This document shows positions 9,429 through 19,792 of a stretch of 36,234 nucleotides of DNA, piece after piece (position 1 is the first letter of the stretch; each line of letters begins with the position of its first letter). Position numbers and translations under genes: made by a program. The stretch comes from Verrucomicrobiota bacterium (GTDB taxonomy: Bacteria > Verrucomicrobiota > Verrucomicrobiia > Chthoniobacterales > UBA10450). The stretch spans positions 1 through 36,234 of the forward strand of contig QHOI01000050.1 in assembly GCA_003218705.1 (NCBI GenBank), written 5' to 3'. The notes under the pieces are model-generated. The model was not told where the DNA came from. It saw only the letters and a list, made by a program, of their open reading frames with translations, and made no database searches.

Positions 9429-10490
9429 CGCGAGATTGATCGCGTCGATCAATTGACGGAGTCGGCCGAAATTGTTTCGATACGGCGTCAGAATCAACCT
9501 CGGCAGGTTCCAGATTTCCGGCTCGTTTTTTTCTTGTCGCAACGCGCTCCCATGAACAATCGCGCCCTCCCGAAGAAGATCTGAGAAATTCTTGTTAAGA
9601 TCGGCGACGGCGTTTTTCGATAACGGCTGGCAGATGCGTAAAACCAACTGTTCCCCGACCCAGCGCGCGGAGTGATAGACTTTGTAAAACTGGAGAATCT
9701 CGCGCACCGCTTCATCCACATCGTGCGCAATCTTGAAGAACGAAAAATCTTCCGATGAAACCAAGCCAAGTTTGAAAAGATGCTCGGTGAGAAACCTCAG
9801 CCACGTCTCCCAATAAGTACCACCTGGCCCATCGAGCAGAACAATCGGAATAATCCGTGCCTTGCCGGTCTGCATCAGAGTGAGGATCTCGAAAGTTTCG
9901 TCCATCGTGCCGAACCCGCCGGGAAAAAGCGCGAAGGCGTGTGATTCCTTCACAAAGTTGAGTTTGCGATCAAAAAAGTAGTTGAAATTGATCAACTTCG
10001 GATCGCCTTCGATTATTTCGTTGGCTTGCTGTTCAAATGGCAAACGAATGTTGAGCCCGAAACTATGCTCGCGCCCCGCGCCTCGCTGGGCCGCACCCAT
10101 GATCCCCTCCCCGCCGCCGGTAATGACCATGTAATCGTGCGAGACCATCACTCGCGCAAAATTTTCGGCGACCTTCGATTCGGGAGCGTCGGAGCTGACG
10201 CGAGCTGAACCGAACACAACAACTTTGCGGAACTGCGAGTAGCGCGCGAAAACCTTCGCGGCATACCGCATTTCTTTGAGGGAGCGATTGATCAGTTTGA
10301 GATCCGCTACGCCCATGTCGTCCCGCGCCATCTTCAGCGCAGTTACAATCATCTCCTCGATCAACTCCGGATTCTTGTTGGCGCCCCAATCGCGAATGAG
10401 AGCTTTTACCCTTTCATCGAACGGCGGATCGACCGTCCAAAGTCGTCGAGCCGGCTGATCGTGAATTGCTCCAGCAGTAAAATCTTCCAC
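9417..10490 (-). CDS. LOG family (TIGR00730-type) protein
   Basis: VVVFGSARVS, GGGEGIMGAAQRGA, FPGGFGTMDETFEILTLMQTGK motifs. Confidence 0.9.
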   Translation of the reverse strand: MEDFTAGAIHDQPARRLWTVDPPFDERVKALIRDWGANKNPELIEEMIVTALKMARDDMGVADLKLINRSLKEMRYAAKVFARYSQFRKVVVFGSARVSSDAPESKVAENFARVMVSHDYMVITGGGEGIMGAAQRGAGREHSFGLNIRLPFEQQANEIIEGDPKLINFNYFFDRKLNFVKESHAFALFPGGFGTMDETFEILTLMQTGKARIIPIVLLDGPGGTYWETWLRFLTEHLFKLGLVSSEDFSFFKIAHDVDEAVREILQFYKVYHSARWVGEQLVLRICQPLSKNAVADLNKNFSDLLREGAIVHGSALRQEKNEPEIWNLPRLILTPYRNNFGRLRQLIDAINLASVG

Positions 10491-10503
10491 GTCAAAACAC
10501 TTA

Positions 10504-10534
10504 CCGTGCGCTCTAATGAGCGCACGGGATTTTT
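10504..10534 (+). terminator. Hairpin + T-run resembling an intrinsic terminator
   Basis: CCGTGCGCTC-TAAT-GAGCGCACGG perfect 10-bp stem followed by GATTTTT. Confidence 0.6.
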
Positions 10535-10577
10535 CTGCCTGCCGCGCCGTAACTTCAGTGAAGGCGAGTAGAGGCAG

Positions 10578-11456
10578 CTACACCGCGATCAAATCGGCCA
10601 GGATTTCGCGCATATGCCGGATCGGGAGCGAATAATGGCCTTCGCCTTCCACATAGCGCGCCTCGCAGTTGGGAAGTCGCGCCGCGACGTACTCGGCCAC
10701 GCGAGTAGAAAAGGCGCGATCTTTTGTTCCGTGCCAGAGACGCACCGGAACATCGACATCTTCCAGGCGAAATCCCCATGGCGCTACAAAAATTTCCGCG
10801 TCGACGGTGAGCCCCTTAACCGATGCTCGCCAGGCGCTGCGTTGACTTTCGAAACACGCCTCAAATGCAACCGAATCTTCCAGGGACGCCGCGTCGCACG
10901 GTTGTAATTGCAAAAGCTTCAACATAAGGGGACGAAAACGAACGGGCGGTCGAATCCTCGCAACTGCGCCCGCCAGATAAAAAAGACCCCGCAGCGCTCG
11001 TGGCGAACGGCGATAGAGCCAGAGCAACCGGCGGTAAAGCGAAAGCAATCCCGAATGATCGCCAAGATCGATAATCGGCGGAGCGCCGCTTGCAATCGCG
11101 ACTGCCAGCACTCGCTCCGGAATTTTCCACGCGGCGACATAGGCGTAAGGCGCACCGCCCGAGATCGCCAGAATGCGAAATTGTTGAATCCGCAAGTGGT
11201 CCGCCAACTGCTCAACGATTTCGGGCCAATCGATCAATTTGCGATTTGGCTGAAAACTGGAATCACGAATGCCGGGGCGATCAGCCGAAATAATTTTCAC
11301 GCCCAATTCACGCGCGGCCGTGTCGGTCAACTGCGCCATCGTGCGCGAGCTTGGCCAACCGTGAAAAAATAGAACGGGCACGCCCGTGGCGCAGCCGTAC
11401 TCGGCATAAGCGAGTTCGCCGCCATTTTTCAGCCGGAGCATTTTGCACTCGTCCAT
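10578..11456 (-). CDS. Alpha/beta hydrolase
   Basis: LFFHGWPSSRTM, SADRPGIRDS, ILAISGGAPYAYV nucleophile elbow, C-terminal GEGHYSLPI; start at ATG 11456 preferred. Confidence 0.88.
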   Translation of the reverse strand: MDECKMLRLKNGGELAYAEYGCATGVPVLFFHGWPSSRTMAQLTDTAARELGVKIISADRPGIRDSSFQPNRKLIDWPEIVEQLADHLRIQQFRILAISGGAPYAYVAAWKIPERVLAVAIASGAPPIIDLGDHSGLLSLYRRLLWLYRRSPRALRGLFYLAGAVARIRPPVRFRPLMLKLLQLQPCDAASLEDSVAFEACFESQRSAWRASVKGLTVDAEIFVAPWGFRLEDVDVPVRLWHGTKDRAFSTRVAEYVAARLPNCEARYVEGEGHYSLPIRHMREILADLIAV

Positions 11457-11568
11457 TAAACTCCCATTATTTCCGAAACGCGCCTTGCGCAAAATCCTCT
11501 TTCCTGCCGAAGTTTGCGGTTGTAACTTTTTGCACGTAGACCTGATTCGGTTTTCGTAATTTAAGTAT

Positions 11569-11966
11569 ATGAAGGAAAAGAGACCGAGTAGCGGCAAAAT
11601 CGAGCTTCACGGCAACGGAATGGGAGTTCCGTCCCCCGAAGACATCGAACGACGTGCCCGCGAGATTGCAATGATCGACGAGCGCACTCCGGACGAATTT
11701 ACCGATGCCGATTGGAGCCAGGCACGCGAGGAGTTGATGGGCTCGGAAAATAACGAGCCGCCCGAAGAAACGCCGGACAATTCGAACGTCACCGGAGAAT
11801 GGGAAGTCACTCCGGACGACCGGGGTCATCGTGTGCCCCGTTCCGGGATCGACGACGAAGAAGAGACGGTGGGTGAACATCTCGTCAGCGATGGCCGGGA
11901 GGAAGCAGCCCACGATCAAATGCTCGAGGCGCGCAGAGAAGAACTTGAGCAGGAAGGCGGAATCAC

Positions 11967-11970
<4 letters not shown>
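11569..11970 (+). CDS. Small acidic protein, DUF2934-like N-terminal segment (tentative)
   Basis: PSPEDIERRAREIA...DEFTDADWSQAREEL; stop overlaps egtB TTG start (TTGA). Confidence 0.65.
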
Positions 11971-13297
<1,327 letters not shown>

Positions 13298-13301
<4 letters not shown>

Positions 13302-14263
13302 ACAACAAAATCACTTCTGTTGTTGCAGGCGCGACGAAAGAAAACTTTCGCGAGGAAGTCTTGGCCGGACTTTCACAATCGCCCCGGCAACTGCCGTACA
13401 AATTTTTCTACGACGAGCTTGGCGCCCAGTTGTTCCAACAAATTTGTGATTTGCCCGAGTACTACGTTACTCGAACAGAGATCGAGATTTTACGTTTGCA
13501 CGGCGCAGACATGGCAAAGGCGATCGGTCCGCAAATCGAATTGATCGGCCTCGGCACCGGTGCCGGAACAAAAACACGGATCCTGCTCGAAGAGTTGCAC
13601 GATCCGGCTGTTTACGTGCCAATCGACATTTCGAAAGAGCAGCTTGAAAAATCGTCCGCTCGGTTTCGGGAAATGTTTCCCGCCCTGCAAGTCCTGCCGG
13701 TCTGGGTTGATTATCTGGAACCATTCGAGTTGCCATTGCCGCGCCGACTCTCTTCTCGGACCGTCATTTACTTTCCCGGGTCGACCATTGGCAATTTCGA
13801 GCCCGAAACCGCGAGCGAGTTTCTCGCGCGCCTGGTGGACCTCGCTGGCGACGGCGGAGGTTTGCTCATCGGCGTTGATCTCCAGAAAGATCGAGATGTT
13901 CTCGAGCGCGCCTACAACGATGCCGCCGGTGTGACGGCGCAGTTCAACAAGAACCTTCTCGTGCGTGCCAATCGTGAGCTGGGTGCGGATTTCGATCTAA
14001 ATCGTTGGCAGCATCATGCGATCTACAATTCAACTGAGGGCCGGATCGAAATTTACCTTATCAGCGACAACGAGCAAACGGTTCACATCGGCGCGCGCGA
14101 ATTTCAATTTCGCGCCGGCGAAGAAATTCTCACCGAATACTCCTATAAACACACCATCGCCGGATTTATCGACCTCGCGCGCCAGGCTGGCTTTCATTTC
14201 GAGCAAGTGTGGACCGATGGCGCGCGCTGGTTTGGCGTTTTCTATTTCACCGTGGCAAACTAG
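13298..14263 (+). CDS. egtD: L-histidine N-alpha-methyltransferase EgtD
   Basis: LPYKFFYDELGAQLFQQICDLPEYYVTRTEIEIL; IGLGTGAGTKTRILL; FPGSTIGNFEP; C-terminal YSYKHTIAGF; GTGA overlap with egtB stop. Confidence 0.95.
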
Positions 14264-14268
14264 CCGCG

Positions 14269-15012
14269 GTGAGCGCGTTGGTTCAACTGGTCGGTGTTTC
14301 AAAAACATTCGGTGATGCTGCCGCCGTTCATGCGATCGATCTTTCGGTTGAGCGCGGCAAAACAACGGTGCTGATTGGGCCAAGCGGTTGCGGCAAATCA
14401 ACGCTGCTGCGTTTGATCATCGGTTTGCTCCAACCTGACAGCGGCCAAATTCAATTCGATGGCACGCAACTGCGCGCTGACAAGATCGATATCGTCCGGC
14501 GGCACGTCGGTTACGTGATCCAGGAAGGCGGACTCTTCCCGCATCTGACTGCGCGCGGAAATATTTTGCTCATGGCGCGCCATCTTGGACGCCCTAAAAA
14601 TGAAATGCTCGCGCGACTTTCCGAACTCTGCGCACTGACAAGGTTTCCCGAGAATTTGCTCGGCCGATATCCGCTCGAGCTCTCCGGCGGACAACGCCAG
14701 CGCGTGAGCTTGATGCGCGCGTTGATGCTCTCGCCGGAATTACTCCTGCTCGACGAACCTTTGGGTGCGCTCGATCCGCTCGTGCGCGCAGCGTTACAAA
14801 AAGATTTGAAGGAAATTTTCGCCCGCCTCCGGCAAACGGCGCTTCTGGTCACGCACGATCTTGCCGAAGCCGCTTATCTCGGAGACGAAATCGTGCTCGT
14901 GAATGAAGGCCGAATCGTCCAACAGGGTTCGCTCGCCGATCTTCGTGAAAAGCCGGCCAGCTCCTTCGTTTCCGAATTTATCAACGCCCAACGAAGTCTC
15001 GCAGTGATATGA
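14269..15012 (+). CDS. ABC transporter ATPase, osmoprotectant (OpuCA/EgtV-like) type
   Basis: Walker A GPSGCGKST, signature LSGGQRQRV, Walker B LLLLDEPLGALDP; GTG start 5 nt after egtD stop. Confidence 0.92.
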   Translation: MSALVQLVGVSKTFGDAAAVHAIDLSVERGKTTVLIGPSGCGKSTLLRLIIGLLQPDSGQIQFDGTQLRADKIDIVRRHVGYVIQEGGLFPHLTARGNILLMARHLGRPKNEMLARLSELCALTRFPENLLGRYPLELSGGQRQRVSLMRALMLSPELLLLDEPLGALDPLVRAALQKDLKEIFARLRQTALLVTHDLAEAAYLGDEIVLVNEGRIVQQGSLADLREKPASSFVSEFINAQRSLAVI

Positions 15013-16547
15013 GACGAATTTGGAATCCAGGAGTCCAGGAATGGTTTGGTCGAATTCTGATCTTTTCCTGGATTCCTGGGTTCCTGATTTTCTCTGCATC
15101 TGCTTCTGAGCAGGTGCAGATTGGATCCAAGAAATTTACCGAGTCGTATGTGCTCGGCGAAATTGCGAAGCGCACTTTAACTGATGCCGGAATTTCAGCT
15201 GAGCATCGCCAAGGAATGGGCGGCACGATCATTCTCTGGGAGGCGCTGCGCAGCGGCCAGATCGATGTCTACCCGGAGTATACGGGAACGATCACGCAGG
15301 AGATTTTGAAACGCAGCGATGAATTGACGTTCGAGCAAATTGCGAACGAGCTCGGCAAAGCCGGCATCGGCATGACCGAGCCGCTCGGGTTTAACAATAC
15401 CTACGCGCTTGTGATGTTGCGAAGCCGCGCCGGGGAGCTCGGTCTTCACACAATCACCGATTTGAAAAATCATCCGGAACTGAAGTTTGGGCTCACCCAC
15501 GAATTTTTGGACCGACAAGATGGATGGCGACCGTTGGCGCAGCATTACCAATTGAATCCACAAAACGTAATCGGAATCGATCATGCGCTCGGTTACGGGG
15601 CGCTCGGCAAAGGCTCGGTCGACGTGAAAGACGCCTACTCAACTGATGCCAAGATTTCGGAGAACGATCTGGTCGTGCTCGAGGACGACCGGCAATTTTT
15701 CCCGCAATACAAAGCGGTCTTCTTGTTCAGGTACGCGCTTCCAACACCGGCAATTGAAGCGTTGCGCAAGCTGGAAGGAACGATCAAGGAAGCAAAGATG
15801 ACGCGCCTTAACGCGGAAGCAGAACGCACAAAAAATTACACGCGGGCGGCGAATTTGTATTTTGAAGATTCTTCAGGATCGACCCGCCTCCGCCAAGGCT
15901 ACGGCGTGGCAAGCAACACGTTTGGCGAAACTTTTCCGCACAAACTCGCGCGGTGGACGGCACGTCATCTCGAGCTGGCCGCGTTTTCTCTGCTGCTTTC
16001 AGTGCTAGTTGGAATTCCGCTTGGGATTTTCGCGAGTCGCGGCGGCGCAATTGGACACGCCATTCTCGGTTTTGCCGGAATTGTGCAGACGATTCCGTCG
16101 CTCGCCTTGCTGGCGCTGCTTGTTCCGTTGCCATTTTTTGGAATCAGCGTCCGGACCGCGATCGCGGCGCTTTTTCTCTACGGTCTCCTGCCGATTGTTC
16201 GCAATACCGCGACCGGTTTACAGGACATTCCACGCGCATTACGCGAGTCGGCGATCGCGCTCGGACTAAGTCCAGCCGCCCGGCTTTGGCAAATTCATTT
16301 GCCGATGGCTTCACGTTCCATTCTCGCCGGAATCAAAACGAGCGCCGTGATCAATGTCGGGACCGCCACTCTGGCGGCGTTAATCGGCGCCGGCGGTCTG
16401 GGCGAACCGATTCTGAGCGGCCTCAATCTGAACGATCACGCTACGATCCTCCAAGGCGCGATCCCAGCCGCGATCCTGGCGTTGCTGGTGCAATCGCTCT
16501 TCGATTTGCTCGACCGCGTTTTGATTCCAAAAGGACTTAGGCTGTAG
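15009..16547 (+). CDS. Fused substrate-binding + permease protein of glycine betaine/choline/ergothioneine-type ABC importer
   Basis: N-terminal OpuC-type SBD (VQIGSKKFTESYVLGEIA...YPEYTGT), C-terminal permease (GIPLGIFASR..QTIPSLALLALL..LPIVRNTATGL); ATGA overlap with ATPase gene. Confidence 0.9.
   Translation: MRRIWNPGVQEWFGRILIFSWIPGFLIFSASASEQVQIGSKKFTESYVLGEIAKRTLTDAGISAEHRQGMGGTIILWEALRSGQIDVYPEYTGTITQEILKRSDELTFEQIANELGKAGIGMTEPLGFNNTYALVMLRSRAGELGLHTITDLKNHPELKFGLTHEFLDRQDGWRPLAQHYQLNPQNVIGIDHALGYGALGKGSVDVKDAYSTDAKISENDLVVLEDDRQFFPQYKAVFLFRYALPTPAIEALRKLEGTIKEAKMTRLNAEAERTKNYTRAANLYFEDSSGSTRLRQGYGVASNTFGETFPHKLARWTARHLELAAFSLLLSVLVGIPLGIFASRGGAIGHAILGFAGIVQTIPSLALLALLVPLPFFGISVRTAIAALFLYGLLPIVRNTATGLQDIPRALRESAIALGLSPAARLWQIHLPMASRSILAGIKTSAVINVGTATLAALIGAGGLGEPILSGLNLNDHATILQGAIPAAILALLVQSLFDLLDRVLIPKGLRL
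15022..15084. repeat. Imperfect inverted repeat inside the 5' end of the importer gene
   Basis: GGAATCCAGGAGTCCAGGAA (15022-15041) vs TTCCTGGATTCCTGGGTTCC (15065-15084): 18/20 complementary. Confidence 0.75.
15881..15915 (+). repeat. 35-bp dispersed intragenic repeat, copy A
   Basis: GACCCGCCTCCGCCAAGGCTACGGCGTGGCAAGCA, 31/35 identical to minus-strand 21168-21202. Confidence 0.8.
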
Positions 16548-16569
16548 CGAAATCTTCATCCGATTTTGA

Positions 16570-16676
16570 CACCAGGCTTCAGCCAGGTGCGCTAGGAACT
16601 TCCCGCGCGTTCAGCCGTTTCAACGGCTTGATCGGCGATAGAAAAATTATGCGACGGTCGTAGACCGCCGCTACAG
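16570..16676. repeat. Cluster of three REP-like hairpins in intergenic region
   Basis: CACCAGGCTTCAGCCAGGTG (16570-16589), AGCCGTTTCAACGGCT (16613-16628), GCGACGGTCGTAGACCGCCGCTACAG (16651-16676). Confidence 0.8.
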
Positions 16677-16683
16677 TAAAAGC

Positions 16684-18048
16684 ATGGCGATCGCGTCGAT
16701 TAATCCGGCCACGGGCGAGAAGCTCAAGGAATTCGCGCCCTTTAACGACGCCGAGATCGAGAAGCGGCTGAAACGCGCGGAACACGCCTTTCAACAACAT
16801 CGCCGGGAATCGTTTCCAAAGCGCGCGCAATTACTCGTCAGCGTCGCGACATTGCTGGAACATGAAAAAAAAGACCTCGCCCGCACCATGACGCTCGAAA
16901 TGGGAAAATTATTTCGCGCGTCTGTCGAAGAGATCGAAAAATGCGCGCGCGGGTGCCGATATTATGCCGAGAACGCCGAGCGTTTTTTGGAAGACGAAGT
17001 CGCGCAAACGAACGCGCGTCGCAGCTACGTTCATTATGAGCCTATGGGACCGGTCCTGGCGATCATGCCTTGGAATTTTCCGTTCTGGCAGGTCTTTCGA
17101 TTTGCCGCGCCCGCTTTAATGGCCGGCAACGTCGGGCTTCTCAAACATGCCGCCAACGTTCCGCAATGCGCCCTCGCGATTGAGCAATTGTTCTGTCGCG
17201 CCGGATTCGACGAAGGAGTTTTTCAAACACTCCTCATCGAGTCTGATCGAGTCGAAAGATTGATTGTCGATCCTCGGATCAAAGCAGTGACTCTGACTGG
17301 CAGCGAAAAAGCCGGTAGCGCGGTAGGCAGCACGGCGGCCCGGGAAATTAAGAAGAGCGTACTCGAGCTCGGCGGCAGCGATCCGTTCATCGTCATGCCC
17401 AGCGCCGATTTCGGGCTCGCGGTCACCACGGCCGTGAAAGCGCGAACGATCAACACCGGACAGTCATGCATAGCGGCCAAACGATTTTTCATCGCCGACA
17501 AGATCTACGATGATTTTTTAGAGAAGTTCGTCGAGGAAATGCGTAGGCTGAAAGTGGGCGACCCATTCGACGAAACGACCGAGCTCGGCCCGCTCGCGAC
17601 CGAGCAGATTTTGAACGGCGTCCACGAGCAGGTCCAAAAGTCGATCGCCGCCGGCGCGACATTATTGACGGGTAGCAATCGAATCGCAGGACCGGGGTTT
17701 TTTTACGAACCAACGGTGCTGGTCGATATACCCAAAGACTCGCCCGCTTACCGCGAAGAAATTTTTGGTCCGGTTGCGGCTGTTTTTCGGGTGCGGGATT
17801 CCGCGGAAGCGATTGAGATGGCAAATGACAGCGAGTTCGGGCTGGCCGCCAGCGCATGGACGGACGATCCGATCGAGCAGGAACTTTTCGCCTCCGAATT
17901 GGAATCAGGCATGGTTTTCATCAACGCAATGTCAGCGTCAGATCCGCGATTGCCATTCGGCGGAGTGAAGCGCTCCGGGTTCGGTCGCGAGCTCGGCGCA
18001 GCGGGCATTCGCGAGTTCATGAACGCGAAGACGATCTGGATTTCCTAG
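16684..18048 (+). CDS. NAD(P)-dependent aldehyde dehydrogenase, succinate-semialdehyde dehydrogenase-like
   Basis: INPATGE, TLEMGKLF, MPWNFPFWQVFRF, VLELGGSDPFIV, NTGQSCIAAKR, FGGVKRSGFGRELG. Confidence 0.93.
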   Translation: MAIASINPATGEKLKEFAPFNDAEIEKRLKRAEHAFQQHRRESFPKRAQLLVSVATLLEHEKKDLARTMTLEMGKLFRASVEEIEKCARGCRYYAENAERFLEDEVAQTNARRSYVHYEPMGPVLAIMPWNFPFWQVFRFAAPALMAGNVGLLKHAANVPQCALAIEQLFCRAGFDEGVFQTLLIESDRVERLIVDPRIKAVTLTGSEKAGSAVGSTAAREIKKSVLELGGSDPFIVMPSADFGLAVTTAVKARTINTGQSCIAAKRFFIADKIYDDFLEKFVEEMRRLKVGDPFDETTELGPLATEQILNGVHEQVQKSIAAGATLLTGSNRIAGPGFFYEPTVLVDIPKDSPAYREEIFGPVAAVFRVRDSAEAIEMANDSEFGLAASAWTDDPIEQELFASELESGMVFINAMSASDPRLPFGGVKRSGFGRELGAAGIREFMNAKTIWIS

Positions 18049-18049
18049 A

Positions 18050-19792
18050 TTAAGGTCTGCTGCGGATCGGTTGATTCAAGCGATACGCTGCGATATTTCT
18101 TTCGAGATCGGCGGCCAGACCGTCGTTGCCGGTCGCTTTCGCGATTGCGATTGCTTCTTGCGCAGTTTCAATTGCGTCGCCGAATTCGTGGGTCTCCGCA
18201 TAGGCCGCCGCCAGCGTTCGGAGGACAGTTGGGTTACCGCGGCCTGGTCCCTGCGCGACGCTGGTTGCCAGCTCGACCGCCCTTTCGCCATTTCGCCGGG
18301 AAGGATCGGACGATGTTGCCAGGACCCACGCGAGATTGCATCGAGCATTTAAGTTTCTCGGATTGCTCGCGAGACTTTGCTCGAAATGAATGAGAGCGTC
18401 GGCTTCGTCGCCTAACTGGAGGTAGGCGAGTCCAAGATTGTTCTGTGCGTCGGTGTCGTTCGGTTGAATCCTGACCGCTTCCTGACAATGCGAGATCGCG
18501 TCGCTAATGCGCCCCTGTCTCAATAGAAGGTCGGCCAAATGGGCATGAGCGACATGATTGTCTGAAGTGTTGGCGATAGTCTGCTGCCACAACCGCTCAG
18601 AATCTTTCCAGTAACTCGCCTGAACACGAGAAGCGCCAGCCAAACTGGCAATGATCACGATCGCGGCGGCCGTTAACGCCACAGGAGCATTGCGCCAACG
18701 CGACAATAATTCCGAGACCCACCAGGTTACGCCAAGATAAAGACCAATCTGAGGAAGGTAAGTGTACCTATCAGCATGGCCTTGCAGTCCTACCTGAACG
18801 ATCCCGATCACTGGAATTAACATGCACACGTACCAAAACCAGCCGACCACGAGGTAGGGTCGCTTGTTGCGAAGCAAAAATGTCAAAATCGTAATCGCGG
18901 CCAAAGCTGCCCCGGCCAGTAGAACCTGCCACGGAACCGATCCGTCCTCGGAGTGCGGGTAGAAGACCGCTAGCTTTGTCGGCCAGAACATTTGTCGAAT
19001 GTAAATCAGATAGCTAAGCAACGCCTGGCTGACGCGCGACGAAAGCGGGAGCTGTTCAAAAGAACCAATCGCTCGCGTCTGTGCGATCAGCGTTGCCACG
19101 CCGGACGCGATGCTCAACAGAAATAGCGGAAACTTTTCCGCGACCAAGTTTCTCAAAGTGCGCAGATCGACCAGGCGTTTGAGAGGCCAGTAATCCAGGA
19201 GCAAAAGAACAATTGGCAGAGAAACCAACATCGGTTTCGACATCAACCCGCAAGCAAACAAGATCGACATCGTCAGGTAGCGGCCGATCGATGGTTTGCG
19301 CGTGTAATGCAGATACGCGGCGAGCGTGAGCATAAAGAAGAATCCACTCAAAACGTCTTTGCGTTCGGCAATCCAGACGACCGACTCCACCCGCAATGGA
19401 TGGATGGCAAAGATCGCCGCCACGAATGCGCTTCGCCAAAGCGCGCCGGTAAGCCGACGAAGCACGAAGAAGAGAGCGATAGTAGCCGAGGTGTGGAGCA
19501 AAACATTCCCGAAATGATGCGCCCCAGCGCGGATCCCGAACACTCCACAATCGAACATGTGCGAAAGCGTAGTGAGCGGATGCCAGTTACCTCCATGAGC
19601 ATGAGTAAATGCCCAAACCACTCCATCCCAACTCAAGCCCGCGATTATTTGCGGAGCTTCATAGGTGTAGGTCGGATCATCATAGTTCACGAAGGGAAAA
19701 TGGCTGGACTGTCCAAAGACAAACCAAACGAGCGCAACAAGACCGACGCAGATGCCGGCGACGAGCCAGCGTTCGCAAATTTTATCGCGCAT
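18050..19792 (-). CDS. TMTC-like GT-C membrane glycosyltransferase with C-terminal TPRs (paralogue 1)
   Basis: NYDDPTYTYEAP, AIFAIHPLRVESVVWIAERKDVLSGFFFMLTL, LLLLDYWPL, C-terminal TPR repeats; start at ATG 19792 preferred. Confidence 0.85.
   Translation of the reverse strand: MRDKICERWLVAGICVGLVALVWFVFGQSSHFPFVNYDDPTYTYEAPQIIAGLSWDGVVWAFTHAHGGNWHPLTTLSHMFDCGVFGIRAGAHHFGNVLLHTSATIALFFVLRRLTGALWRSAFVAAIFAIHPLRVESVVWIAERKDVLSGFFFMLTLAAYLHYTRKPSIGRYLTMSILFACGLMSKPMLVSLPIVLLLLDYWPLKRLVDLRTLRNLVAEKFPLFLLSIASGVATLIAQTRAIGSFEQLPLSSRVSQALLSYLIYIRQMFWPTKLAVFYPHSEDGSVPWQVLLAGAALAAITILTFLLRNKRPYLVVGWFWYVCMLIPVIGIVQVGLQGHADRYTYLPQIGLYLGVTWWVSELLSRWRNAPVALTAAAIVIIASLAGASRVQASYWKDSERLWQQTIANTSDNHVAHAHLADLLLRQGRISDAISHCQEAVRIQPNDTDAQNNLGLAYLQLGDEADALIHFEQSLASNPRNLNARCNLAWVLATSSDPSRRNGERAVELATSVAQGPGRGNPTVLRTLAAAYAETHEFGDAIETAQEAIAIAKATGNDGLAADLERNIAAYRLNQPIRSRP

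Noticed and set aside
11457-11568. Sigma-70 promoter for the ergothioneine operon (TTGCAC near 11534 and TAATTT-like -10)
   Set aside because: Spacing and -10 match are poor; not callable without transcript data.
16551-16683. REP-associated transposase or other mobile-element gene near the hairpin clusters
   Set aside because: No transposase-like ORF was found here or elsewhere in the window; the repeats are non-autonomous as seen.
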